Assembly: GCA_945836785.1 (NCBI GenBank)
Contig: CAMAMD010000004.1
Location: 1-20,236 of the forward strand
Direction of reading: 5' to 3'
Source: an uncultured Clostridium sp.
GTDB taxonomy: Bacteria > Bacillota_A > Clostridia > Lachnospirales > Lachnospiraceae
Length of the DNA stretch: 20,236 bases
The notes beneath the pieces were generated by a model. It worked only from the letters and a program-made list of their open reading frames with translations, was not told where the DNA came from and did no database searches. The position numbers were made by a program, and so were the translations under genes. Of this stretch, positions 1 to 7,780 are shown piece after piece (position 1 is the stretch's first letter; every line of letters begins with the position of its first letter).

Positions 1-1983
1 CCTTAACCCGCGTTTTTCCATCTTTTCTGCGAATTCACCCATGGCCTGCTCCAGCAATACACGTATATTCGTTTCTTCCAAATGAACGTTCAGATTTCCT
101 GTAGATGCTTTGGATGCATCAATCAAATCCTGAATCAGTTTCTTCAGTCTGGCAGACTGGCGATCCAAAACCTCCACATATTCCAATGCTGTCTGATTGT
201 CCAGCTGCTCTTTCTTCAATAAATCAACATAACTGATAATAGAAGTCAAGGGTGTTTTAATATCATGTGATACATTTGTGATGAGCTCCGTTTTCATCCG
301 TTCACTCTTCATACGGTCTTCAACAGCCACCTGTATTCCGTCTTTTATCCGATTCAGATTTTCCCCGTGATGCTTAAATTCCCACATCATATGCGATGTA
401 TCAATCTCATAATCCGTATTGCCCGATGCAAGCTCCTCGGCACCTTTTTTTAACATATTCATATCTACCAATGCCCGGATAAGAATCATACACAAAATGA
501 GAAATTCTATCAGCCCGATAACCAAAACCACACCCATACTGTCCGTTGCCGCCGCCAGAAGCTCAATCAGTCCGAAAATTACTAATATCCCCACATATTT
601 CCAATACAGATTCATATGGTGTATCAAATAGCTTACGACCCAAACACACTTTCTCCATATCCATTTCAGCAAACGCCACGCAAGACAGCACAATTTCCAT
701 ATAACCGTATTCTGAAACAGCCTCCAGCCCGATACCTTGATGCGGGTTGCGGTTGTCATCAAAACAGGCGGGGCGAATACCATAAGTCCGACGCACCCAA
801 GAATGATAAATCCCGTCTCAAATGGTGTATTATAACCCCTGTACATATCCACACCATACAGCAATGACAGGCATCCAAGGCAGAAAAATGCAAACAATAT
901 GTCAAATGGTATTCTGTCAAATCCATTTAATACAATCTCATCCATGCCCTTTCTATGTCCGGAAGCAGCGACCAGATAAATACTGCACAAAACAACAAAA
1001 ATCAACGATATCACCCAAACCGGAATCGTTGCATCAATAATTACATCAACATAGCGCAGAAAAAGAGAATTTTGAAAGTCATCAGATGCGGTAAACTCAG
1101 ACTTGACATATTCCTGTACATCAACCGTCATTATTTTCGACACGTATACATCCTGATAAAACTCTCCTGTTTCGCCGTTATATCCAAAGCCATCTGTAGA
1201 AATATTCGCATCTGCTCCATATTGATCACAAAATGCTTTCCACGCCTTCTGATATCCGGCATCTTTTGTCAGATTATACCGAACGTTATCATTTGTAATC
1301 CAAAAGTCGCCATTTGCCTCGTAGGCATAATAGTCATACCCATTGTCATAATAATCATCTTCATAATATCCGTCTAAACTCACTGCCTCTGTAACAGTAC
1401 TCCATTCCTCATCCTCGTAGGATTCTGTCTGATATTCAATCTCTGTCGTCAGATTTTCTTCTTCATAAGCAGCATTCGTATTCTGACTTCTGCCGCCTCC
1501 ATTTTCCATTTCGATATACCATGCAGGTATGGGATATGTAAACGTCGTCCATTCCTCACTTATCAAAATTCCTTCCTGCCATGATGTAGTAAACTGATAA
1601 TCATCACAGCTATAGTTGGACAGCGACGGGTACTTTTCTTTATCCTCCTCGTCAACCGGAGTAATATAAAATGCATAATTACATTTATCTTCGGAAAACA
1701 GATCCTTATAACCTCTGGTTCTCTGCTCTATCTCCGTTTCATCCTTATCCTCATCAATCAGTCTGACCATAGTGGTATAATAATCTATTGCCATTGCATA
1801 ATAATCCCATGCTATACTTTCCACACGGTCCTGATATAAGGTATCACGTCCCGCCTGATCAAAAACACCCCGGTCAAAAAAGTACAATCCCAAAACAGAG
1901 GATATTGCCAGTGCCACCAACGAAACCGAAAGTATGATAGCTGCCGCACATTTTAGTCCGGCATTTTTCATCATTTTATCCAT
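1..1983 (-). CDS. Sensor histidine kinase, C-terminus cut by window edge
   Basis: Membrane sensor kinase of the two-component pair with the response regulator just upstream. The 661 visible codons have no stop. One N-terminal membrane helix (about residues 10-34) is followed by a roughly 275-residue extracytoplasmic domain (36-310). More helices follow at about 312-340, 358-378, 388-411 and 462-505, then a HAMP-like linker and a HisKA domain with the H-box NVSHDIKTPLTS. H573 is the predicted phospho-acceptor. The HATPase domain would lie beyond the left edge. The start ATG sits 15 bases after the regulator stop, behind a GTGAGGG ribosome site, so the two are co-transcribed. The ectodomain is very acidic and Tyr-rich, especially residues 203-222. 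The family is similar to VanS-like kinases of Lachnospiraceae; the signal sensed is not known. Confidence 0.93.
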   Translation of the reverse strand, partial: MDKMMKNAGLKCAAAIILSVSLVALAISSVLGLYFFDRGVFDQAGRDTLYQDRVESIAWDYYAMAIDYYTTMVRLIDEDKDETEIEQRTRGYKDLFSEDKCNYAFYITPVDEEDKEKYPSLSNYSCDDYQFTTSWQEGILISEEWTTFTYPIPAWYIEMENGGGRSQNTNAAYEEENLTTEIEYQTESYEDEEWSTVTEAVSLDGYYEDDYYDNGYDYYAYEANGDFWITNDNVRYNLTKDAGYQKAWKAFCDQYGADANISTDGFGYNGETGEFYQDVYVSKIMTVDVQEYVKSEFTASDDFQNSLFLRYVDVIIDATIPVWVISLIFVVLCSIYLVAASGHRKGMDEIVLNGFDRIPFDILFAFFCLGCLSLLYGVDMYRGYNTPFETGFIILGCVGLMVFAPPVLMTTATRIKVSGWRLFQNTVIWKLCCLAWRLLKWIWRKCVWVVSYLIHHMNLYWKYVGILVIFGLIELLAAATDSMGVVLVIGLIEFLILCMILIRALVDMNMLKKGAEELASGNTDYEIDTSHMMWEFKHHGENLNRIKDGIQVAVEDRMKSERMKTELITNVSHDIKTPLTSIISYVDLLKKEQLDNQTALEYVEVLDRQSARLKKLIQDLIDASKASTGNLNVHLEETNIRVLLEQAMGEFAEKMEKRGLR

Positions 1984-1998
1984 ATCTTATTCCCTCAC

Positions 1999-2688
1999 TT
2001 ATTCCATCTTATACCCCTGCCCCCAGACAACTTTAAGATATCTCGGTTCAGACGGGTTTATCTCAATTTTTTCCCGCAAATGTCTGATATGTACTGCCAC
2101 AGTTCCTTCCGAACCCATCGGTGCATCCTCCCAGACCTGTCTATAGATATCCTTTGGCGCAAAAACCTTACCTGGATTTTCCATAAAAAGTTTAAGAATC
2201 TGAAACTCCGTAGGTGTGAGACTGACATTTTCCCCGTCTACCGTTACCGATTTTGCCTTGTCGTCCAGCTCGATTCCACCCATAACCAGTCTGTCCGGCG
2301 TCTGCGTTACATTTCCGCCTCCCAGCATCATATAGCGTCTGAGCTGTGCTTTTACCCTTGCAATCAATTCAACGGGATTAAATGGTTTTGTCACATAATC
2401 ATCTGCCCCCACATTGAGTCCCAGGACCTTATCCGTATCCTCACTCTTGGCAGTCAGAAGAATAACAGGAATATTGGATATCGAGCGTATCTTTGCCATA
2501 GCCGTGATACCGTCCATCTTCGGCATCATAATATCAAGAAGAACCAGATGAATAGTCTCGCGCGTAACCATTTCCAATGCCTCCATGCCATTATATGCCT
2601 TATAAATGTTGTATCCTTCACTTGACAGGTAGATACTCAATGCTTCAACGATATCCTTCTCATCATCACATATCAAAATGTTATACAT
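1999..2688 (-). CDS. OmpR/PhoB-family response regulator
   Basis: Phospho-receiver plus winged-helix DNA-binding protein that would be activated by the downstream kinase. The receiver domain (1-115) shows the acidic pair D8/D9, the phospho-acceptor D52 in LLDIMMPKMDG, T79 and K101. The C-terminal trans_reg_C domain (about 130-229) ends in the typical VVWGQGYKME segment. The length of 229 residues is normal for the family. The start is supported by AAGGGGA a few bases upstream. It is the first gene of a two-gene operon with the kinase. Repeats of TTAAGAT upstream suggest that it controls its own promoter. The regulon cannot be inferred from sequence. Confidence 0.95.
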   Translation of the reverse strand: MYNILICDDEKDIVEALSIYLSSEGYNIYKAYNGMEALEMVTRETIHLVLLDIMMPKMDGITAMAKIRSISNIPVILLTAKSEDTDKVLGLNVGADDYVTKPFNPVELIARVKAQLRRYMMLGGGNVTQTPDRLVMGGIELDDKAKSVTVDGENVSLTPTEFQILKLFMENPGKVFAPKDIYRQVWEDAPMGSEGTVAVHIRHLREKIEINPSEPRYLKVVWGQGYKME

Positions 2689-2729
2689 ACTCCCCTTACC
2701 TCCCTGGGATTATTATGGCAAAAAAAATA

Positions 2730-2771
2730 TTAAGATAAAAGTAGGATAATTCTTAAGATTTGTTTAAGATT
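2730..2771 (-). promoter_or_regulatory. Candidate response-regulator binding repeats upstream of the two-component operon
   Basis: Three TTAAGAT(A/T) copies on the plus strand start at 2730, 2753 and 2764. The last two are 11 bp apart and the first is 23 bp (about two turns) away. Tandem 11-bp-phased direct repeats are the known binding pattern of OmpR/PhoB regulators. They lie upstream of a possible -10 (CATAAT, minus strand, 2712-2717) with no good -35, as expected for an activator-dependent promoter. The repeats are seen directly; autoregulation is inference. Confidence 0.5.
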
Positions 2772-2814
2772 CTAAATGAAATCGTCACTATCATTTACAT
2801 ACAGTAAAATCATG

Positions 2815-3708
2815 CTATAAAAGCCGGCGATATAACTCCGGTCTGCGAGCCGACTTAACAGGAAATGATTTTCTTACCAAACGCACAGAATCTGCACAAT
2901 TCCCGACATCATAAACCAAGACGCATTCCTCGTCTGCATATGCACATTCTCTGTTTTGTTCTACACAGTATGTACCTTCAGACAGCTCGCGGCTATCAAT
3001 CACTTTTGCAGGCTCCATGCAGGTTCCGTCCGGTGCATACATGCATGAATCACCGGAATAATATTGCCCGTCCATGAGACCACAGCAGTTTACACCTGCA
3101 ATATAACACTGGTTTTCTATAGCTCTTGCCGCAAGCAGGGCTTTCCAATGAGCATTCCGCCGTTCCGGCCAGTTTGCAGGCACAACAATCATATCCGCCT
3201 TATCCGACAATATCTGAAATACCTCCGGAAATCTTAAATCAAAACATACTGCTGCCCCCAGACACATATCACGAAGCCGGCATACCGGCAGGCTACTCCC
3301 ACCCTCAAAGAACGCATCCTCGCCGCTATACGCAAACGGATGCAGCTTTATATAATCGAGAATTTCCCCCGCATCAGGTGTTATAATGGAATAATGATTC
3401 TCACAGCATTCTGCATTTTCTTTTCCTGCAACCCATCCTATACCGATAGATAAGCCATACGACCGGGCAAGCTCCTCGCACATATGAACAGTCTCTTTTC
3501 CATGCTCGGCTGTGATATCTGTATGCATAGAAAAACCGGTGAGAGACATTTCCGGGAATAATATCAGACCGTCCGCACATTCCACTTTATCCCCATCACC
3601 ACAGGTTTTTATGTACCTGGCAAATGCCTCCAGACATCCCTGCATTTTTTTCATATTACATGTCTTGTTTTCCCATACAATATGCGTCTGTGCCAATCCG
3701 ATTATCAT
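2815..3708 (-). CDS. Carbon-nitrogen hydrolase (nitrilase superfamily amidase)
   Basis: Cytosolic amidase-type enzyme of the nitrilase superfamily, which hydrolyses C-N bonds through a Glu-Lys-Cys triad. All three residues are visible: E53 in LFPEMSLTGFS, K121 in DYIKLHPF and C155 in GAAVCFDLRFPE. The length of 297 residues is slightly longer than the common 260-280. The motif pattern is closest to the omega-amidase/YafV-like branch, but the substrate cannot be read from sequence. The start has GGGGAG about 7 bases upstream. It is the last gene of the acyltransferase/DUF6320/esterase operon, 13 bases after the esterase. The protein is unusually Cys-rich for this family. Confidence 0.9.
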   Translation of the reverse strand: MIIGLAQTHIVWENKTCNMKKMQGCLEAFARYIKTCGDGDKVECADGLILFPEMSLTGFSMHTDITAEHGKETVHMCEELARSYGLSIGIGWVAGKENAECCENHYSIITPDAGEILDYIKLHPFAYSGEDAFFEGGSSLPVCRLRDMCLGAAVCFDLRFPEVFQILSDKADMIVVPANWPERRNAHWKALLAARAIENQCYIAGVNCCGLMDGQYYSGDSCMYAPDGTCMEPAKVIDSRELSEGTYCVEQNRECAYADEECVLVYDVGNCADSVRLVRKSFPVKSARRPELYRRLL

Positions 3709-3721
3709 TTTTCATCTCCCC

Positions 3722-4693
3722 TTACTGTCCAAGCAGTTCTATATATTTTCCAACCTCAGCCCATGCTTTCCTTGATTCCGGCATAAGCTTTGCCGCCATT
3801 TGAAACACATGAAACATACCTTCATATTTTGAAAGCCGTACTTTTACACCTGCCTCCAACGCTTTCTTTGCAACAATCTCCGAATCAGATAAAAGCATTT
3901 CGCAGGTTCCAACCTGTATCAGCATAGGCGGAAATCCTGTAAAATCTCCAAACGCCGGTGAAATATACGGATTCTTTGCATCATGCTCCCCGATGTATGC
4001 AGAATCATGAATCAAATAGTCTCCTCCGCACCCAAATACCGGATCAATCTCATAATTATCCTTATAAGAGCTCCCCCCTGCTGTCAAATCCGTCCACGGA
4101 GACATCGCAATAATACCGGCAGGAAGCTCCACCTCATGATCTTTCAGATAATGACACAGTGCCATAGCAAGGCCTCCACCTGCCGAGTCACCCGCCAAAA
4201 TGATTTGTTTGCCGGAATGCCCCTGTTCCAGAAGCCAGCAATACGCGGCATATGCATCCATCAGCGCTGCCGGGAAAGGATGTTCCGGTGCTACCCTATA
4301 ATCTATCGTCAACACCTTAGCCCCTTTTCCTACCTCTGCGTATAATCCTGCCATCGTCCTATAACTATTCTTCAGGGCTCCGACATAACCGCCTCCGTGT
4401 AATTGAAGAATCACCCACGGACTATCAGATTCTTTCCACGACAACAGTTCCATCTCAAATTCCGGCATATGATATCTGACTGCCTCCACATGCTCCGGAT
4501 AATGAAACGGTTTATCAATCTCACTTTTGCTTCGATTCTCTTCTACCAGAACACTCTTCAAATGAGAATGTTGGTTAAATTCCGCTACTATCTCCCGAAT
4601 GATTCTGCTCCGTATACTCAGATTTTCCTGCTCCGCTTGTGATGCCTCATTCTGTGCATACTCCTCCGCTCTGTTTTTCCCATTCTCCATCAT
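3722..4693 (-). CDS. Alpha/beta hydrolase, HSL-family (acetyl esterase-like)
   Basis: Serine esterase of the bacterial hormone-sensitive-lipase family (alpha/beta hydrolase fold-3), expected to hydrolyse short acyl esters in the cytosol. The oxyanion motif HGGG is at residues 99-102, the nucleophile S170 is in AGDSAGGG, and the likely catalytic His is H295 in GMFHVFQ. The acid position reads VGTCEMLLSD, so E265 replaces the more common Asp. The length of 323 residues is normal. GGAGAAG lies 6 bases before the first ATG. It starts 18 bases after the DUF6320 gene and ends 13 bases before the nitrilase, so it is mid-operon. An esterase beside an acyltransferase suggests making and removing the same ester, which is inference. 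Confidence 0.93.
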   Translation of the reverse strand: MMENGKNRAEEYAQNEASQAEQENLSIRSRIIREIVAEFNQHSHLKSVLVEENRSKSEIDKPFHYPEHVEAVRYHMPEFEMELLSWKESDSPWVILQLHGGGYVGALKNSYRTMAGLYAEVGKGAKVLTIDYRVAPEHPFPAALMDAYAAYCWLLEQGHSGKQIILAGDSAGGGLAMALCHYLKDHEVELPAGIIAMSPWTDLTAGGSSYKDNYEIDPVFGCGGDYLIHDSAYIGEHDAKNPYISPAFGDFTGFPPMLIQVGTCEMLLSDSEIVAKKALEAGVKVRLSKYEGMFHVFQMAAKLMPESRKAWAEVGKYIELLGQ

Positions 4694-4711
4694 CTATGAC
4701 TTCTCCGTTTT

Positions 4712-5452
4712 CTATACATGAAATCTTCTGCGCAGCTCATTTTCAGCCCGCTTATCACCAAATACCAATGTCCCTAGCACCAGCAGTCCGGTTGCAGCCA
4801 CTGCAATAATTGACAACAGATTGAATTCTATGACCTCAAACAAAGCCAGCACAACCATCACGATACTGATCAGAAAAAGTGCAAGTGCGGTTAACAGATA
4901 GTTTTGCCAATTCCTGTGATTCACTATCATCAACACGATTATTGTAATTTCTACCACCATGACGGCCGTAGGAATTGCCAGTGTTATGGACCATCCCTTA
5001 TATCCGATTGTTGCATCTATCAACACAAAGGCAGCAAAAGCAAATACAAGCTGAACCAGCAGTTTTCTCTGAATACTTTTATTTTGTTTAAATGAATACA
5101 TCAGCGTAAAACAGGCATATGCAAGTCCTACTCCCGTGACAAGCGACCATTTTACACCATTATATGTCAGATAATTAATCAAAAGTAAAACACATTCTGC
5201 CAGTACCGCAACAAAGACCGACAGTTTTTTGACAAACTGCATCATCCTGATTGCAGGGTAGATATCAGGATAGCTGAGAGAACACGAATGATAGTGGTCC
5301 AAATTCTTGTCCTTTTTTTTGTCCGATACAGAATCCGCCTGTTCCTGTATCTCCATGTCTCTCTCCAAAACACCTCTGCACAGCGGACACATCACCGCAT
5401 CATCCAAAATATTCACTTTACATCTAACACATCTACTCATAATATACCCCAT
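4712..5452 (-). CDS. DUF6320-like zinc-ribbon membrane protein
   Basis: The function is not known. The N-terminus has a zinc-ribbon with two CxxC pairs (C8/C11 and C22/C25). A charged linker follows, containing a YPDIYP segment (61-66). Six predicted membrane helices lie at about 75-95, 102-121, 130-149, 155-177, 183-205 and 210-231, ending in a basic tail. This layout matches what I recall of DUF6320 proteins in Clostridia. The start overlaps the end of the acyltransferase gene by 20 bases. An alternative start at M5 (5440) has GGGG closer upstream and overlaps by only 8 bases; either would couple translation. It probably forms a functional unit with the acyltransferase and esterase. Confidence 0.8.
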   Translation of the reverse strand: MGYIMSRCVRCKVNILDDAVMCPLCRGVLERDMEIQEQADSVSDKKKDKNLDHYHSCSLSYPDIYPAIRMMQFVKKLSVFVAVLAECVLLLINYLTYNGVKWSLVTGVGLAYACFTLMYSFKQNKSIQRKLLVQLVFAFAAFVLIDATIGYKGWSITLAIPTAVMVVEITIIVLMIVNHRNWQNYLLTALALFLISIVMVVLALFEVIEFNLLSIIAVAATGLLVLGTLVFGDKRAENELRRRFHV

Positions 5453-6737
5453 TTGTCTCCACCGAAACCTGTATTCCGTCTTCGACTAGTTTTCTAAAAA
5501 AGCATTTTTGAATATCGGTCTCTCTGCAGCACGAGCTAAACGAAAAGACCAGCGTATCGCCATAGGAGCAGACAGCCCCCTTTATATTCTGTCCCTGAGA
5601 CATGGACAGTACAGCATAAAATTTATCTATATAATCCCGGTATAAATCCGGCACCTGAATCACCCCGAGATTTGTCACCGTTGAGGTATTGGCTCTTGCC
5701 GAGGTTCTGTATATCTGTTTCATTGCAATATTTTTAATAAACAAAGGCACCGCACGCAAAACCATATTTTTCTCATTGGATACATTATAGGAAAAGAGGC
5801 GTTCCAGATTGTCTCTGGTGATCTGCTCACGAAGACTGTCAGCCACCTCCCCGAGCACCTCTTCAAAGGTATAATGTTCTTTCACCGGCTTAAATACCGC
5901 TGACACAATCACAAAAAAATTCTTAGTCGTGTCCGATTCAAAATATGGTCTCAAATTGACAGGAACACACACACTGATTGGCTTGTTACACGGTTCCTCT
6001 TTCAAATACGCATGATAAACAGACCAAATAAATACACCTATCAGATATTGATTAATGGTCACGCCGTAGTTTTTCGCAACCTGCTTGATATCAGGAAGAG
6101 AAACGTATCCATGTATAATGCCAAACTGGTTCACAGGCAACCTTTCACCTTTTACGATAACTGCTTTCTCCGTCTTATATGCTTTTTTTGCACTGCGCTT
6201 ATAATTCTTAACATAGCTATCCTCCCTGTCAAGTGAGGTTCCCGTCTCCAATGAATCCACCGCCTGTGCCTTAAGCTCCGGATATTTATATCTAAGATAC
6301 TGATATGTGACCTCCTTCAGAAATGAAAGAGCACCGTTTCCGTCTGTCAGTGCATGGAACACCTCCAGATTAATCCGGTTTTTATAATAGGTCATTCTGA
6401 ATTGATATTCATGATTCTCATATGGGTTAATATACATACAAGGATATGTCGATTCCTCCTGCACCCTCGGCACAGGATTTCTGTTTGTCTCAAAGTAATA
6501 CCAGAAAATTCCCCGGCGCATTCTCGCACGAAACACATCAAAAAAAGGCAACACCTGTTCCAAAGCCTGCTGTAACAACTCAGGCTCAATGGCCTCCTTC
6601 AATGTAACCGACACACGAAACACATTGCTCATACCCTCTCTGGCAATCACCGGGAAAAGGTTTGCTGTATTATCAAGCTTATCAAAACGAATCTCTCGTC
6701 CGTTATTATTTATTTTCCTTTTTTTATTATCAGACAT
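5433..6737 (-). CDS. Condensation/alcohol acetyltransferase-like acyltransferase
   Basis: Member of the CoA-dependent acyltransferase superfamily (chloramphenicol acetyltransferase, NRPS condensation and alcohol acetyltransferase fold). The active-site motif HHxxxDG appears as VFHALTDGNG. The catalytic second His (H128) and D132 are kept and the first His is Phe. The 434 residues fit a single two-lobed domain with no carrier-protein or adenylation domain, so it is not an NRPS. The N-terminus is basic with no signal peptide. It is the first gene of a four-gene operon with a promoter at 6767-6795; the ribosome site is weak (GGGCGG). The donor and acceptor are unknown. An ester or lipid product later cleaved by the adjacent esterase is inference. 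Confidence 0.82.
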   Translation of the reverse strand: MSDNKKRKINNNGREIRFDKLDNTANLFPVIAREGMSNVFRVSVTLKEAIEPELLQQALEQVLPFFDVFRARMRRGIFWYYFETNRNPVPRVQEESTYPCMYINPYENHEYQFRMTYYKNRINLEVFHALTDGNGALSFLKEVTYQYLRYKYPELKAQAVDSLETGTSLDREDSYVKNYKRSAKKAYKTEKAVIVKGERLPVNQFGIIHGYVSLPDIKQVAKNYGVTINQYLIGVFIWSVYHAYLKEEPCNKPISVCVPVNLRPYFESDTTKNFFVIVSAVFKPVKEHYTFEEVLGEVADSLREQITRDNLERLFSYNVSNEKNMVLRAVPLFIKNIAMKQIYRTSARANTSTVTNLGVIQVPDLYRDYIDKFYAVLSMSQGQNIKGAVCSYGDTLVFSFSSCCRETDIQKCFFRKLVEDGIQVSVETNGVYYE

Positions 6738-6766
6738 TTCTATTACCGCCCATCTTTTCTGTTGCT

Positions 6767-6795
6767 ATTATCTCTCAATTTATACAAAAAGACAA
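6767..6795 (-). promoter_or_regulatory. Promoter of the acyltransferase operon
   Basis: On the minus strand, TTGTCT (-35, 6790-6795) and GATAAT (-10, 6767-6772) are separated by 17 bases, about 30 bases before the acyltransferase ATG. The -35 almost touches the poly-T tail of the tRNA terminator, so this operon starts afresh after the tRNA transcript. Confidence 0.65.
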
Positions 6796-6796
6796 T

Positions 6797-6826
6797 AAAA
6801 AAATAGGAGCTATCCTTTAACTCCTA
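6797..6826 (-). terminator. Intrinsic terminator of the tRNA transcript
   Basis: On the minus strand, TAGGAG (6821-6826) and CTCCTA (6804-6809) form a stem around an 11-base loop, followed by seven T (6797-6803). It lies 12 bases after the end of tRNA-Thr. The stem is short, but its position fits. Confidence 0.65.
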
Positions 6827-6838
6827 CTTCAAATTGCA

Positions 6839-6911
6839 AGCTTCTGATCGGACTCGAACCGACGACCTATTGATTACGAATCAATTGCTCTACCAACTGA
6901 GCCACAGAAGC
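6839..6911 (-). tRNA. tRNA-Thr (anticodon CGT)
   Basis: A complete cloverleaf can be read on the minus strand. The acceptor GCTTCTG pairs with CAGAAGC, the D arm is GCTC/GAGC, and the T arm contains GGTTCGAGTCC. The anticodon stem ATTGA/TCAAT holds loop TTCGTAA, giving anticodon CGT and Thr codon ACG. The discriminator is T, and CCA is not encoded. It lies only 4 bases after tRNA-Pro. Confidence 0.96.
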
Positions 6912-6915
6912 AAAA

Positions 6916-6989
6916 TCGATGCGACAGGATTCGAACCTGCGACCTCTGCGTCCCGAACGCAGCGCTCTACCAAGCTGAGCCACGCATCG
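6916..6989 (-). tRNA. tRNA-Pro (anticodon CGG)
   Basis: A complete cloverleaf can be read on the minus strand. The acceptor CGATGCG pairs with CGCATCG, and the T arm contains GGTTCGAATCC. The anticodon stem CTGCG/CGCAG holds loop TTCGGGA, giving anticodon CGG and Pro codon CCG. The discriminator is A, and CCA is not encoded. It is the first tRNA of a two-tRNA transcript. Confidence 0.96.
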
Positions 6990-6996
6990 CTATAAT

Positions 6997-7040
6997 ATAA
7001 TAAATCTTGCATTGCATCTACACAAAGCAAGACTTATTAT
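6997..7040 (-). repeat. 14-bp inverted repeat in the tRNA leader
   Basis: Arms 6997-7010 and 7027-7040 are complementary over 14 positions, with one G-T wobble and a 16-base loop. The promoter-proximal arm overlaps the -10 box, so only about its inner half can be in the RNA. It has no T-run, so it is not a terminator. It may be a precursor-tRNA leader hairpin or an operator. Confidence 0.55.
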
Positions 7041-7041
7041 A
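7036..7041 (-). promoter_or_regulatory. Extended -10 box of the tRNA promoter
   Basis: Consensus TATAAT preceded by TGG on the minus strand (TGn extended -10). There is no recognisable -35 at 17 bases, where the sequence reads near TTCCAT. The start of transcription would lie about 38 bases before tRNA-Pro. Confidence 0.6.
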
Positions 7042-7079
7042 CCATACTTTTTCAAAAATGGAAGAGGTAAATTATTTTT

Positions 7080-7748
7080 TTATCCTCTGCTATCATATTT
7101 ACTGTTTCGAGCAGAATAATTAACACCATTTGCACTGTACTGGCTACTCAGATTGTCCAGTCCTGCTTCCGCATTGTCTGACGCATGCTCCGCCAACACA
7201 GCTGTCTTTTCCATAAATATACTGTTGCCACCAAGCACCTTTTTTATGACATCCAATTCTGCAGATTTCAGTTTTTCTGTATCCAGACTCATGTTGCCAC
7301 CATCCACAGTGATACCAATCGATGCGAGGCTTTCGGCGTCGTCCTCTGCCGCCTCTTTCAGCAACTTCGCGTAATAATTATTAAGCGTGCCCTGGGCAGT
7401 CAATAGTGTTTTTCTGGTATCATTGTAACTATTCACCAGCTTTTCCACCGTATCATAGAGAACATTTCTATTTTCCTCAGTGTCATCTGTAGCAAGTTTT
7501 CCGAATACGGAATCCTCTTTCTCTGACATGAGAGCCATAACTTGTTCTGTCAGGCTGTCAGCAGCTTCATCCAATTTCTCATAATTTTTCTTCTGTGTTG
7601 TATTTTTTGTGTTTGTTTTATTTGCACTCAGAACCTGTTGCAATGTATTTCCTTTTTTATCAGATTTAACATAATCCAATAATGTATGATTAATCTGTAC
7701 ACCAGCCTTCTGTGCCGATGCATTAAGCATCTGGGATGTAATTCTCAT
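7080..7748 (-). CDS. Hypothetical protein with flagellin/FliD-like features
   Basis: No family is assigned with certainty. The 222 residues are hydrophilic, mostly helical and free of Cys, with no signal peptide or membrane segment. The N-terminus (MRITSQMLNASAQ) resembles the start of flagellar hook-associated proteins. The stretch at about 93-170, with NVLYDTVEKLVNSYND and SLASIGITVDGGNMSLD followed by EKLKSAELDVIKK, resembles the conserved C-terminal part of FliD-type caps. The C-terminal tail is Ser/Asn/Tyr-rich. A strong GGAGG precedes the ATG. It lies 32 bases after the LytTR regulator and is probably co-transcribed. It could be a small axial-structure or secreted helical protein; a motility role is inference, since no other flagellar gene is in the window. 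Confidence 0.75.
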   Translation of the reverse strand: MRITSQMLNASAQKAGVQINHTLLDYVKSDKKGNTLQQVLSANKTNTKNTTQKKNYEKLDEAADSLTEQVMALMSEKEDSVFGKLATDDTEENRNVLYDTVEKLVNSYNDTRKTLLTAQGTLNNYYAKLLKEAAEDDAESLASIGITVDGGNMSLDTEKLKSAELDVIKKVLGGNSIFMEKTAVLAEHASDNAEAGLDNLSSQYSANGVNYSARNSKYDSRG

Positions 7749-7780
7749 GGTGATTCCTCCAATCGGTAATTTGACAATTT

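Noticed and set aside
955..1377. Plus-strand open frame of 140 codons
   Set aside because: It lies opposite the kinase membrane and sensor region; its Ile-rich content reflects the antisense of Tyr/Asp codons.
2080..2625. Plus-strand open frame of 181 codons
   Set aside because: It is antisense to the response regulator and has no recognisable protein features.
5433..6737. NRPS condensation gene pointing to a biosynthetic cluster
   Set aside because: It is a single stand-alone domain with no adenylation, carrier or thioesterase domain nearby, so it fits an acyltransferase better.
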